64,000 nucleotides of DNA from Rhodobacter sp. (GTDB taxonomy: Bacteria > Pseudomonadota > Alphaproteobacteria > Rhodobacterales > Rhodobacteraceae). Both the position numbers and the translations under genes were made by a program. A model generated the notes under the pieces. The model saw nothing but the letters and a program-made list of their open reading frames with translations. It was not told the DNA's origin and searched no databases. The stretch lies in contig JADJAB010000013.1 in NCBI GenBank assembly GCA_016704435.1, positions 1 to 64,000 on the forward strand, in the 5' to 3' direction. This document shows positions 40,110-47,930 of the stretch, piece by piece (position 1 is the first letter of the stretch; each line of letters starts with the position of its first letter).

Positions 40110-41293
40110 GCGGCTTTCCCCTTCAGTTTCGTGGCATGGGTGGCAATGCGGTCGGCGGCACGGGCGATCAGCGCGTCTTCCACCGTCAGCGACAGGCGCA
40201 GCCAGCCCTTCAACCCGTCGCCGAAGCTTTCGCCGGGCATCACGGCGACGCCATGGTCGGCCAGGAGGCCCAGCGCGAACTCGCGCCCCGACAGCCCGGT
40301 CGCGCGCACATCGACCAGCGCGAACATCCCGGCCTCGGGCTTGTGGACCTGCAGACCCGCCACCCCGTCCAGCGCCTGCGCCAGCAGGTCGGCGCGGTGG
40401 GCGAAGCGCTCGACCATGCCGGGGGCAACGGGAGAGGGCTCGGACACCGCCAGCGTGGTCATGTCGGCGATGAAGGGCTGGCTGCCGAACAGCATGGTTT
40501 CCGACAGGGGCAGCAGGCGCGCGGCGAACTCGGCCGGGCCGATGACCCAGCCCGATCGGAAGCCGGGCGCAGCATGGGATTTCGAGATCGAGGCGGCGGC
40601 GACGGTGCGCTCGGCCAATTCGGGCAGATCCAGCGGCGAGGCGAAGGGGACGCCGGGAAAGACCAACTCTTCATAGACCTCGTCGCTGACGATCCACAGG
40701 TCATGGGCGCGGGCGACCGCTCCCAGCGCGGCCAGATCGTCGCGGCGCAGGACGGCGCCGGTGGGATTGTGCGGGGTGTTCAGGAACAGCACCCGGCTGC
40801 GCGGGGTGATGCGCGCGGCCACGTCCTCGGCCGCCATGCGAAAGCCGCGCTCGGGGCGCAGGGGCACCGGCACCATGGTGGCGCCGGTCTGGGCGATCAG
40901 GCCCTCGTAGGTGGCGTACATCGGGTCGCCGACGAGGATTTCGTCGCCGGGCCCCAACAGGGTGCGGAAAGCGGCGTAGAGGCTGGTCTGGGTGCCGGGC
41001 AGGCAGATCACCTGATCAGCGGAGAACGGCCGACCGCGGCGGGCGGAATAGCGCCGGGCCAGGGCAGTTACCAGCAGCGGCTCTCCGCGGCCGTTGGAAT
41101 AGCCGGTGCGGCCGTCGGCCATGGCGCGGGCGGCTTCCTCGATCAGTTGCGGCGGCGGCGGCACGTCGGGTTCGCCGATCGTCAGCTCGATCACCGCGCG
41201 GCCTTCGGCCTTCATCTCGCGGGCGAGGGTGTGAACCTCCCATTTGGCCGAGCCCAGCTTGGCCAGACGTTCGGTGACGCCTGCGTATCTCAT
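40106..41293 (-). CDS. aruH: PLP-dependent aminotransferase, probable arginine:pyruvate transaminase
   Basis: A 395-residue class I/II aminotransferase. It has IELTIGEPDVPPPPQLIEEA, the substrate segment TGYSNGRGEPLLVTALARRY, FLNTPHNPTGAVL, the PLP Asp/Tyr pair in IVSDEVYEEL, the Schiff-base lysine in ASISKSHAAPGFRSGW and the carboxylate-binding arginine in WLRLSLT. Coupling to an AruI-like decarboxylase (ATGA overlap at 40106-40109) suggests the arginine transaminase route: arginine plus pyruvate to 2-ketoarginine plus alanine. Aminotransferase specificity cannot be read directly, so the assignment rests on the neighbour. Confidence 0.78.
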   Translation of the reverse strand: MRYAGVTERLAKLGSAKWEVHTLAREMKAEGRAVIELTIGEPDVPPPPQLIEEAARAMADGRTGYSNGRGEPLLVTALARRYSARRGRPFSADQVICLPGTQTSLYAAFRTLLGPGDEILVGDPMYATYEGLIAQTGATMVPVPLRPERGFRMAAEDVAARITPRSRVLFLNTPHNPTGAVLRRDDLAALGAVARAHDLWIVSDEVYEELVFPGVPFASPLDLPELAERTVAAASISKSHAAPGFRSGWVIGPAEFAARLLPLSETMLFGSQPFIADMTTLAVSEPSPVAPGMVERFAHRADLLAQALDGVAGLQVHKPEAGMFALVDVRATGLSGREFALGLLADHGVAVMPGESFGDGLKGWLRLSLTVEDALIARAADRIATHATKLKGKAA

Positions 41294-42003
41294 GTCTTGT
41301 CTCCTAACGGGGCAGGGTCGGGCAGGGCAGGGTCGGCGCCGTCGCGCGGGGCCATGCCGATTTCGGGAATGAAGGTGCCATGCGCCATCAGGTCGACCCC
41401 CAGCAGGGCGCCGACCGAGATCAGCCCGATGCGCACCAGTTCTCCGGGGCCAAAGCCCTGCGGCAGCACGCCACCTTCCAGCCAGAGCCCGTCGATCACC
41501 GCATTGCAGGCGATCGCCTCGCGGCGCAGGCGCGCGGAGGGAACCCCGACGCGCTCGAGTGCCGCAATCAGGCTCTGCAGGAGGTCGCGGTAGCGCAGAT
41601 AGCCCTTTTCGTGCAGCGCCAGAAGGGCGGCATCGGATTGGACATGGTGCAGGTAGCCGGCCCAGAGGCCGACCGCACGGGCATCGACGACCGGCGGGCG
41701 CAACGAGGCGGCGACGAAGGCGGCCAGCCGCTCTGCGGGATCCGCGCCGACGCCTTCCAGGGCGTCCGCGCCCCTGTCGGTCATGCCGTCGAGCAGCGTT
41801 CGGTAGGCGGCGCGGGTAAGTTCATCCTTGGAGCCGAAGTAGTGGCGGATAAGCCCGGGCGTCACTCCTGCCCTTTCGGCGATGGCGCGCACGGTAGCCG
41901 CCCGCGGGCCACCATCGGCAACCAGTGCCTGGGTGGCCGCGATCAGCGCCTCGCGGCGGGTCTCTTCGCTTTCGCGGCGATAGGGGCGGCGGTCGGACTG
42001 CAT
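41290..42003 (-). CDS. TetR family regulator, BetI-like
   Basis: A 237-residue repressor. It begins MQSDRRPYRRESEETRREAL and its helix-turn-helix is TVRAIAERAGVTPGLIRHYFGSKDELTRAAYR (BetI-like, residues about 38-69 in two pieces). The C-terminal ligand domain follows (LWAGYLHHVQSDAALLALHE). I start at the ATG at 42003 just after the candidate operator. Its stop overlaps the aminotransferase start (ATGA), so regulator, aminotransferase and decarboxylase form one autoregulated operon. Confidence 0.88.
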   Translation of the reverse strand: MQSDRRPYRRESEETRREALIAATQALVADGGPRAATVRAIAERAGVTPGLIRHYFGSKDELTRAAYRTLLDGMTDRGADALEGVGADPAERLAAFVAASLRPPVVDARAVGLWAGYLHHVQSDAALLALHEKGYLRYRDLLQSLIAALERVGVPSARLRREAIACNAVIDGLWLEGGVLPQGFGPGELVRIGLISVGALLGVDLMAHGTFIPEIGMAPRDGADPALPDPAPLGDKT

Positions 42004-42020
42004 GGCGGGGCGGTGGCTTG

Positions 42021-42036
42021 TTATACAGATGCATAA
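42021..42036. promoter_or_regulatory. Candidate TetR operator upstream of the aruH-aruI operon
   Basis: TTATACA-GA-TGCATAA is an inverted repeat with one mismatch in 7-bp arms, 17 bases before the regulator start and in a locally AT-rich patch. This is the expected place for autorepression of the three-gene operon. Confidence 0.55.
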
Positions 42037-42187
42037 TCCGACGAATCGCGCATGGGCGCAATGGGGGTTGACGGCGCGAGCGGCAGAGGTTTCGGATTGC
42101 ACGGGCCGCGCATGCGCGCGCGGCCCGTATTCCTGTTCTCTCGCCTCTGGCGCAAGCGCCAACCGGCTCGGGCGATTGCGCTCCGCG

Positions 42188-42346
42188 CGGGAGTATTTCG
42201 GCCAAGATGAACCGGAGAGAACCGGATTTCCCTTCATCTTGGCAGCAATACTCCGGGGAGTTTGAGGGGCAGCGCCCCTCATCGGGCAACGCAGGATGCC
42301 GGCGCGGCATTTCCAGACCAGAAAGCCTTGCGCCGGCAGGCGCGCG
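42188..42346. repeat. Dispersed intergenic repeat, copy 2, with long inverted repeat
   Basis: The left part GCGGGAGTATTTCGGCCAAG (ATGAA follows) is an inverted match of TTCATCTTGGCAGCAATACT (CC follows) at 42233, with a 21-base spacer. The right part from 42232 aligns with 37161-37276, including the GAGGGGC-AGC-GCCCCTC hairpin. It lies between the CDF gene end (42353) and the TetR operon, so it probably terminates the CDF transcript. Confidence 0.75.
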
Positions 42347-42352
42347 TTTGCT

Positions 42353-43237
42353 TCACCGGCCGGTCGCGGCCACGTCCTTGTGGATGATCACATCCGCTTG
42401 CGGATAGGCTGCCAGGATGGCACGGCGGAGGGAGGCGCCCACCGCATGCGCCTCGCGCAGCGGTTGGTCACCGTCCAGCTCGATATGAAGGTGGACGAAG
42501 ATGCGGCGTCCGGCGGTGCGTGTCTTGAGGTCGTGAAAGCCGTGGACGCCGGGCCAGCCTGCGGCGATGGCGGCGATGCCCGCGATCACTTCAGGGTCGG
42601 CGCGGCGGTCCATCAGCGCGTCCCAGGCACCTTTCCCGATATGGACGGCACCGAAGACCATCACCCCGGCGGCGGCCAGCGCGACCACTGAATCCACCTG
42701 TGCCAGCCCCCAGCGCGACGACGCCCAGAGCGCCACGATGGCACCCAGCCCAGGCAGCAGGTCGCCCAGGTAATGCAGCCGGTCGGCGGCGATCACCCGG
42801 CTGCCGGTCACCCGTGCGACGCGGCCCTGCCACCACAGGAGACCCAGTGTCAGCAGGATCGAGACCGACATGACCGCCATCCCCAGCCCTTCGTCCGCCA
42901 GTTGCGGCGGCGCCTCGCCCAGCAGCCGCCCCGAGGCCGACCAGCCGATGACCAGGGCCGAGACCAGGATGAAGACCGCCTGCGCCAGCGCCGCCAGATC
43001 CTCGGCCGAACTGTGGCCGAAGGCGTGGTCGTCATCCGCCGGACGGGCGGCATAGATCAGCGCGGCCGTGGCGCCCAGGCTCATCATCAGATCCAGCGCG
43101 CTGTCGGTCAGCGAGGCCGCGATCGACAGCGCGCCGGTCGCCGCCAGTGCCCAGAGCTTCAGCCCCACCAGCACGGTCGCGACCGCAACCGAGGCCAGCC
43201 CGGCGGAAAGCGTCAATCTGGTGCTTTCGTCCGTCAT
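42353..43237 (-). CDS. Cation diffusion facilitator (Zn/Fe/Cd efflux), FieF-like
   Basis: A 294-residue CDF exporter with six transmembrane helices. The metal site of helix 2 is in SLTDSALDLMMS, and the loop DDDHAFGHSSAEDLAAL is diagnostic of the FieF group. The helix 5 site is in AADRLHYLGDLLPGLGA, the DxxxD-like pair that replaces HxxxD. The C-terminal cytoplasmic domain has PGVHGFHDLKTRTAGRRIFV followed by HLHIELD. It exports divalent cations using protons. It stands alone on the minus strand. Confidence 0.93.
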   Translation of the reverse strand: MTDESTRLTLSAGLASVAVATVLVGLKLWALAATGALSIAASLTDSALDLMMSLGATAALIYAARPADDDHAFGHSSAEDLAALAQAVFILVSALVIGWSASGRLLGEAPPQLADEGLGMAVMSVSILLTLGLLWWQGRVARVTGSRVIAADRLHYLGDLLPGLGAIVALWASSRWGLAQVDSVVALAAAGVMVFGAVHIGKGAWDALMDRRADPEVIAGIAAIAAGWPGVHGFHDLKTRTAGRRIFVHLHIELDGDQPLREAHAVGASLRRAILAAYPQADVIIHKDVAATGR

Positions 43238-43295
43238 CGCCGGTGCTTCCTTTCGCAGGCAGGGCTAGCGCCGCGCGCGACCTGGCGCAAGCCGG

Positions 43296-43889
43296 CTATT
43301 CGATCACTTCGCCCGGCGCCACGCCCCAGAGCGCGGATTTCTGTACCCAGCCCTTTTCGCCGTCGGCGGAAATCCGGCACCAGTCGGCGGTGCATTCCTG
43401 CACGCGCGCCACCACGCCCAGTTCCGCCTGCGCCAGCACCTGCCCATCGGGGGCGTCGCGCAATTCGGCCATGTCCAGCGTCACCATCACGCTGCGCACC
43501 CCCGACAGCAGCGAATAATGCACCCAGCCGCCCGCGCCGTCCTGATCCTCGACCCGGCGCCAGTGTTCGTATTCCGCGGTGATCTTCAGCGGCATGCCGG
43601 GCCGGGTGAACACCCAGTCGATCCGGTGCGTCAGGCCGGGGCCGCGCCGGGCGTTGCCCTCGTCGCCCTTCAGCGAGACGAAGCGGGGCAAGGGCAGGTT
43701 GGTCACGCAGCCGAAGCCGGGCTTGCAATCCGCGTCGGTCTTCGCCACGGCCAGCAGTTCGGCCCCGCCTTCGGCCGCGCCATCGCCTTCGGCCGTCGCC
43801 TCTTGCGCAAAGGCGGCCATGCCGGCGCCGATCGCCAGGCCCAGCGCCAAAGCCAGCCCGCTTGCCAAAGCCAGGACCTTCAGTCTCAT
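43296..43889 (-). CDS. Exported bacterial SH3-like domain protein
   Basis: A 197-residue periplasmic protein with a signal peptide (MRLKVLALASGLALALGLAI, cleaved near AFA-QEA). It has an acidic linker, a disulfide-capable pair in DADCKPGFGCVTNLPLPRFV, and two SH3-like repeats: VSLKGDEGNARRGPGLTHRI with WVHYSLLSG, then VVARVQECTADWCRISADGE with GWVQKSALWGV. Such proteins probably bind cell-wall peptides. It is divergent from the glyoxylate reductase gene. Confidence 0.87.
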   Translation of the reverse strand: MRLKVLALASGLALALGLAIGAGMAAFAQEATAEGDGAAEGGAELLAVAKTDADCKPGFGCVTNLPLPRFVSLKGDEGNARRGPGLTHRIDWVFTRPGMPLKITAEYEHWRRVEDQDGAGGWVHYSLLSGVRSVMVTLDMAELRDAPDGQVLAQAELGVVARVQECTADWCRISADGEKGWVQKSALWGVAPGEVIE

Positions 43890-44041
43890 GTCACCGCCCC
43901 TTCGGGCCCCGCCTGCCGCTGCCTGCGACACCCGGACCCGCGTTCTTGCCGTTTTCTGCCTCGTCTCGGGGCTTGTGAACCGCCCCGGTTCCCGCCACTC
44001 TGCCCCAGGACCGATGCCTTTGGAAGACCCGTGGAGGAGCC

Positions 44042-45028
44042 ATGCCAACTCAGCGTCTGAGTGTTGTCGTCACGCGACGCCTGCCGGAGGCGGTGGAGAC
44101 GCGGATGAAGGAACTGTTCGACGTCGAGCTGCGCGACCCAGACGTCAAGATGAGCCGCGACGAGCTGGCCGCCGCGATGGCGCGGGCAGATGTGCTGGTG
44201 CCGACCGTCACCGACGCCATCGACGCCGGGCTGATCGCGCAGGCCGGCGAAAAGCTGAAGCTGATCGCCAATTACGGCGCGGGCGTCGACCATATCGACG
44301 TCGCCACCGCCCGGCAGCGCGGCATCCTGGTGTCGAACACCCCCGGCGTGGTGACCGAGGACACCGCCGACATGGTGATGGCGCTGATCATGGCCGTCAC
44401 CCGGCGCATCCCCGAAGGCCTTGCCGTGATGCAGGCCGGCAAATGGGAGGGCTGGGCCCCCACTGCCTTCATGGGCGCGCGCCTTGCGGGCAAGCGGCTG
44501 GGCATCCTTGGCATGGGCCGGATCGGCCAGGCGGTGGCGCGGCGCGCGCATGCCTTCGGCTGCCAGGTGCATTACCACAACCGCCGCCGCCTGCGCCCCG
44601 AGATCGAGGAAGAGCTGGAGGCGACCTGGTGGGAAAGCCTCGACCAGATGCTGGCGCGAATGGATATCGTGTCGATCAACTGCCCGCACACGCCCTCGAC
44701 CTTCCACTTGCTGAACGCGAGACGGCTGAAGCTGATGAAGCCGACGGCGGTGATCGTGAACACCTCGCGCGGCGAGGTGATCGACGAAAACGCCCTGACC
44801 CGTGCCTTGCGCAGCGGCGAACTGGCCGGCGCCGGGCTGGACGTGTTCGAGCATGGCCACGAGATCAACCCCCGCCTGCGCGAAGTGCCGAATGTCGTGC
44901 TGCTGCCGCATATGGGCAGTGCCACGCTGGAAGGCCGGACCGAGATGGGCGAGAAGGTCATCATCAACATCAAGACCTTTGCCGACGGCCACCGCCCGCC
45001 CGATCAGGTGGTGCCGGGGATGTTGTGA
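44042..45028 (+). CDS. gyaR: D-2-hydroxyacid dehydrogenase, probable glyoxylate reductase
   Basis: A 328-residue D-isomer-specific 2-hydroxyacid dehydrogenase that most resembles GyaR. It has substrate-loop ANYGAGVDHIDV, the NAD(P) motif LGILGMGRIGQAVARRAHAF and the catalytic triad Arg in VNTSRGEVID, Glu in GAGLDVFEHG and His in LLPHMGSATLEGR. The residues after strand 2 (HYHNRRR) suggest NADPH use. It may reduce glyoxylate to glycolate and so buffer the glyoxylate pool of the malyl-CoA steps encoded at 5 kb. Its stop overlaps the GTG of the next gene. Confidence 0.9.
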   Translation: MPTQRLSVVVTRRLPEAVETRMKELFDVELRDPDVKMSRDELAAAMARADVLVPTVTDAIDAGLIAQAGEKLKLIANYGAGVDHIDVATARQRGILVSNTPGVVTEDTADMVMALIMAVTRRIPEGLAVMQAGKWEGWAPTAFMGARLAGKRLGILGMGRIGQAVARRAHAFGCQVHYHNRRRLRPEIEEELEATWWESLDQMLARMDIVSINCPHTPSTFHLLNARRLKLMKPTAVIVNTSRGEVIDENALTRALRSGELAGAGLDVFEHGHEINPRLREVPNVVLLPHMGSATLEGRTEMGEKVIINIKTFADGHRPPDQVVPGML

Positions 45029-45729
45029 AGGCGCGCCCGTCAAAGGGCACGATTTCAGGCCGCGTTTGGGCGATTGCCGACAGCCTCTCCCGACCCGGCG
45101 TCCCGGCCTTTCGGGCCGAGGTCGTGGCCGCGGCGGTCAAGGAGAAGATCGATCCGAAGACCGCCTCGACCCAATTCGGCGCCTGGAAACGGACCAATCA
45201 CCCCGAGCTGGACGGGATCACGAGGCGTCGCGGACATGATGCAATCGGCGGCACGACCGACACAATCGCATCCGGGCAAGGTGGCGCAAAAGCAACGTCC
45301 GTGCCGCCGGTGCCGGCCTTGCCGGGCCCCGACCGCCATTGGGCAAGCCTGTTGAAGAACGGGTTTTTCTATGGTGCGGATTGGCAGAGCGACGGCAACG
45401 GCGGCATCCGTCTTGACCACGCGGCGCCGTCTGATCCGGGCGTCTACGTTTTTTGTCGAAGAGGATCAGGTGGTCCATGTCGGCACGACCCGAAGAAGCT
45501 TGCCGACAGGATGCGAGACTACAGGATCGGTCATGCCGGACAGCTCACCAGTGCAAGGATCAAGGCTGCGCAGGTTTCCGCAATGGCCGGTGGCAAGGTC
45601 CTGCGGGTTCTGTTCGCCGCGCCCGGCATGACGGACTGGAACGGCCTGCCGGTGGAAATTGCCGCGGGGCTGGAGGCCGGGTTGCTGGCCCGTTTTCAGC
45701 CAGGCTGGAATCGCAAGGGTCTTGCCTGA
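45025..45729 (+). CDS. GIY-YIG-like nuclease domain protein, two compensating frame breaks
   Basis: A 234-residue frame beginning with the GTG at 45025, overlapping the previous stop (GTGA). Residues 1-55 form an N-terminal helical domain (GRVWAIADSLSRPGVPAFRA, then QFGAWKRTNHPEL). The C-terminal half reads PGVYVF, then an unlikely CRRGSGGPCRHDPKK, then LADRMRDYRIGHAGQLTSAR. Removing one T from the T6 run near 45454 and adding a G in TTGCC near 45500 gives PGVYVFVEEDQVVHVGTTRR followed by SLADRMRDYR. That is a GIY-YIG pattern (GVY...VHVG...R). It may be a DNA endonuclease. The catalytic glutamate is not obvious. Confidence 0.65.
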   Translation: MKARPSKGTISGRVWAIADSLSRPGVPAFRAEVVAAAVKEKIDPKTASTQFGAWKRTNHPELDGITRRRGHDAIGGTTDTIASGQGGAKATSVPPVPALPGPDRHWASLLKNGFFYGADWQSDGNGGIRLDHAAPSDPGVYVFCRRGSGGPCRHDPKKLADRMRDYRIGHAGQLTSARIKAAQVSAMAGGKVLRVLFAAPGMTDWNGLPVEIAAGLEAGLLARFQPGWNRKGLA

Positions 45730-45863
45730 TCCGCATCGGGCAGCAGACGCCAAGGCCGGCAATGCGCCGGCGCCAGGCGAATTTCCGGGCCGGGTGGGCC
45801 GACCATTGAAACGCCGCCGGGAACGGCCTAGGTAGCCAGCAACAAAAGCATACCGGGACAGTC

Positions 45864-46523
45864 ATGGAAATCTTCACCTACGCGGGCTTCGTTGCCCTGA
45901 TGCAGGTCATCGGCATCGACCTGGTGCTGGCGGGTGACAATGCCATCGTGATCGGCCTTGCGGCGGCGGGGCTGCCGAAAGAGTTGCGCGGCAAGGCCAT
46001 TCTGGTCGGCATCATGGCGGCGACCGTGCTGCGGATCGGCTTTGCCCTGCTGACGACGCAACTGCTGGCGATCGTGGGCCTGCTGCTGGCCGGGGGCATC
46101 CTGCTGCTGTGGGTGTGCTGGAAGATGTGGCGCGAACTGCGCGAGGGCCATGCCGATGAGGAACGCGCCGAAGAGGCGCTGACCGGCCAGGACCTGAACC
46201 TTGACGGCACGGTCGCCGGGGGCGGGTCTCGCAAGACATTTGCCCAGGCGGCCTGGCAGATCGTCATCGCGGATGTCTCGATGAGCCTCGACAACGTGCT
46301 GGCGGTGGCCGGGGCGGCGCATGGCCATCCGACGGTGCTGGTGATCGGGCTGGTGTTGTCGATCGCGCTGATGGGTCTGGCGGCGACCTTCATCGCGCGG
46401 CTTCTGAACCGCTATCGCTGGATCGCCTATGTCGGCCTTGGCATCATCGTCTATGTGGCGCTGAAGATGATGTGGGAAGGCTGGCATCAGGTGGAGCCGA
46501 TGGTTTTGGGGATGTTGCCCTAA
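45864..46523 (+). CDS. TerC family integral membrane protein
   Basis: A 219-residue YjbE-type TerC protein with about seven helices. It has the conserved acidic intramembrane motifs IDLVLAGDNAIVIGLAAAGL and, in the second half, VIADVSMSLDNVLAVAGAAHG, each with an Asp and Asn typical of the family. TerC proteins are linked to metal-ion export, notably manganese, during exoenzyme metalation. An acidic loop (HADEERAEEALTGQDLNLDG) lies on one face. Single gene. Confidence 0.93.
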   Translation: MEIFTYAGFVALMQVIGIDLVLAGDNAIVIGLAAAGLPKELRGKAILVGIMAATVLRIGFALLTTQLLAIVGLLLAGGILLLWVCWKMWRELREGHADEERAEEALTGQDLNLDGTVAGGGSRKTFAQAAWQIVIADVSMSLDNVLAVAGAAHGHPTVLVIGLVLSIALMGLAATFIARLLNRYRWIAYVGLGIIVYVALKMMWEGWHQVEPMVLGMLP

Positions 46524-46638
46524 CCCCCCTTGCGTCGCGCCGAAGGCCGGGGCTGCCCCCCTCGGAGGGCGCCCACCCGCCCGCCCCGCCCTCCAGGGGC
46601 AGGGCGCGCCGGGCGGCTTTCCGGGCCCCGATCAGGTG

Positions 46639-47880
46639 TCAGAACCGCCCCGGCAGCACCGGCGCCAGGTCCAGATGCGGCGCCCGCCCGGCCACTAGAT
46701 CGGCCACGATCCGCGCCGTGACCGGGGCCATCGTCACCCCCAGATGGCCGTGGCCGAAGGCATGGATCACGTCCGCCCCGCCCTGCGACGGGCCGATCAC
46801 CGGCAGGCTGTCGGGCAGGCTGGGGCGGAACCCCAGCCAGCTGCGGTCGGGCGTTTCGGGCAGGTCGGGGAAAAGGCTGCGCACCCCTTCGACCAGCCGA
46901 GCAATCCGGTGCCGCGACGGCGGCGCGGTCAGACCGCCCAGTTCCACCGTCCCCGCCGCCCGGAGCCGACCGTCCATCGGGCAAAGGTAGAAGCCCCGCG
47001 CCGTCGGGCAGGAAGGCCGGGTCAGCCGCGGTTCGGCCATGTCCCATTCCACATGGTAGCCGCGCTCGGTCTCCAGCGGCACCCGGTCGCCGGCCTGCGC
47101 GGCCAGGTCGCGCGAATGCGCCCCGGCGGCGATGATGACGCGGCGGGCGTGCAGGTTCAGGCCCGGCCCCTCGACCGTGATCCCGTCGATCCGGCGGGTC
47201 AGCCGCTCGGCCCGGCTGCGCAGATGTTCGGTGCGGTGCAGCACCTGCGCCGCGATCAGCCCCATCATCCGGCCGGGATCGTTGAGGAAAATCGCCTTCG
47301 GAAAGAAGGCCGCACCGGCCATGGCGGGCAGGCCCGGCTCCAGCGCCGCCAGTTCGGCAGCCGAGAGAAGATCGACCGTCACCCCAAGCGCGCGGCGACC
47401 GGCCATTTCGGCTGCGGCCGCGCGGGCGGCGGCAGCGGTCTGATAGAGGTAGAGGCAGCCCCGCCGTTGCAGGATGCCGGCACCCGAGACGCGCAGTGCG
47501 AGGTCTTCCCACATCGGCCCGGCGTCCTGCAGGAGCGTCGCGATGGCGGCGGCGTTGCGACGGGCGTGGCCGGGCAGGGACTGCCGGGCGAAACGCAAGA
47601 GCCACGGCGCCAGCGCGGGCAGCGCGGCATGGCGGATGGAAAGCGGCGAGTTCCGGTTGAAGAGAAGCCCGGGAAGGCCCTTCAGCACCGCCGGCGTGCC
47701 GACCGGATCGACGGCATAATCCGCGACCGTGCCGGCATTGCCGTAGCTGGCGCCCATGCCGGGCTCACCGGGGTCGACCAGCACGACCTCGCGGCCCTCG
47801 GCCAGCAGCCGTTCGGCAATGGCGAGGCCGATGACGCCGGCCCCGATGATGGCGATGTCAGTGGTCTGGGCGCGCGTCAT
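46639..47880 (-). CDS. FAD-dependent amine/D-amino-acid oxidoreductase, DadA-like
   Basis: A 413-residue DAO-fold flavoprotein. It has the N-terminal FAD motif IAIIGAGVIGLAIAERLLAE, the family signature GASYGNAGTVADYAVDPVGT, a substrate domain, and the C-terminal FAD loop HAFGHGHLGVTMAPVTARIVA. It most resembles DadA and related enzymes that oxidise D-amino acids, glycine derivatives or secondary amines to keto acid plus ammonia. It closes the cluster with the ADH, ALDH and glutamine synthetase-like genes, 46 bases downstream, so a role in the last oxidation of the same substrate is likely. The exact substrate is unknown. Confidence 0.88.
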   Translation of the reverse strand: MTRAQTTDIAIIGAGVIGLAIAERLLAEGREVVLVDPGEPGMGASYGNAGTVADYAVDPVGTPAVLKGLPGLLFNRNSPLSIRHAALPALAPWLLRFARQSLPGHARRNAAAIATLLQDAGPMWEDLALRVSGAGILQRRGCLYLYQTAAAARAAAAEMAGRRALGVTVDLLSAAELAALEPGLPAMAGAAFFPKAIFLNDPGRMMGLIAAQVLHRTEHLRSRAERLTRRIDGITVEGPGLNLHARRVIIAAGAHSRDLAAQAGDRVPLETERGYHVEWDMAEPRLTRPSCPTARGFYLCPMDGRLRAAGTVELGGLTAPPSRHRIARLVEGVRSLFPDLPETPDRSWLGFRPSLPDSLPVIGPSQGGADVIHAFGHGHLGVTMAPVTARIVADLVAGRAPHLDLAPVLPGRF

Positions 47881-47900
47881 GCGTGCTCCTGCGGTTCAGA

Positions 47901-47930
47901 GCGTCGGATGGGCAATACTGCCCATCCTAC
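47901..47930. repeat. GGATGGGCA palindromic repeat, copy 2
   Basis: GGATGGGCA-ATAC-TGCCCATCC is a perfect 9-bp inverted repeat and continues with TAC. Read on the minus strand it begins GTAGGATGGGC, and its TAG is the stop codon of the iron alcohol dehydrogenase, as in copy 1 at 6683. Confidence 0.75.

Noticed and set aside
37191..40676. 1161-residue plus-strand open frame
   Set aside because: Only 37362 to about 38500 is a real MFS protein. The rest is the complement of the aruI and aruH genes.
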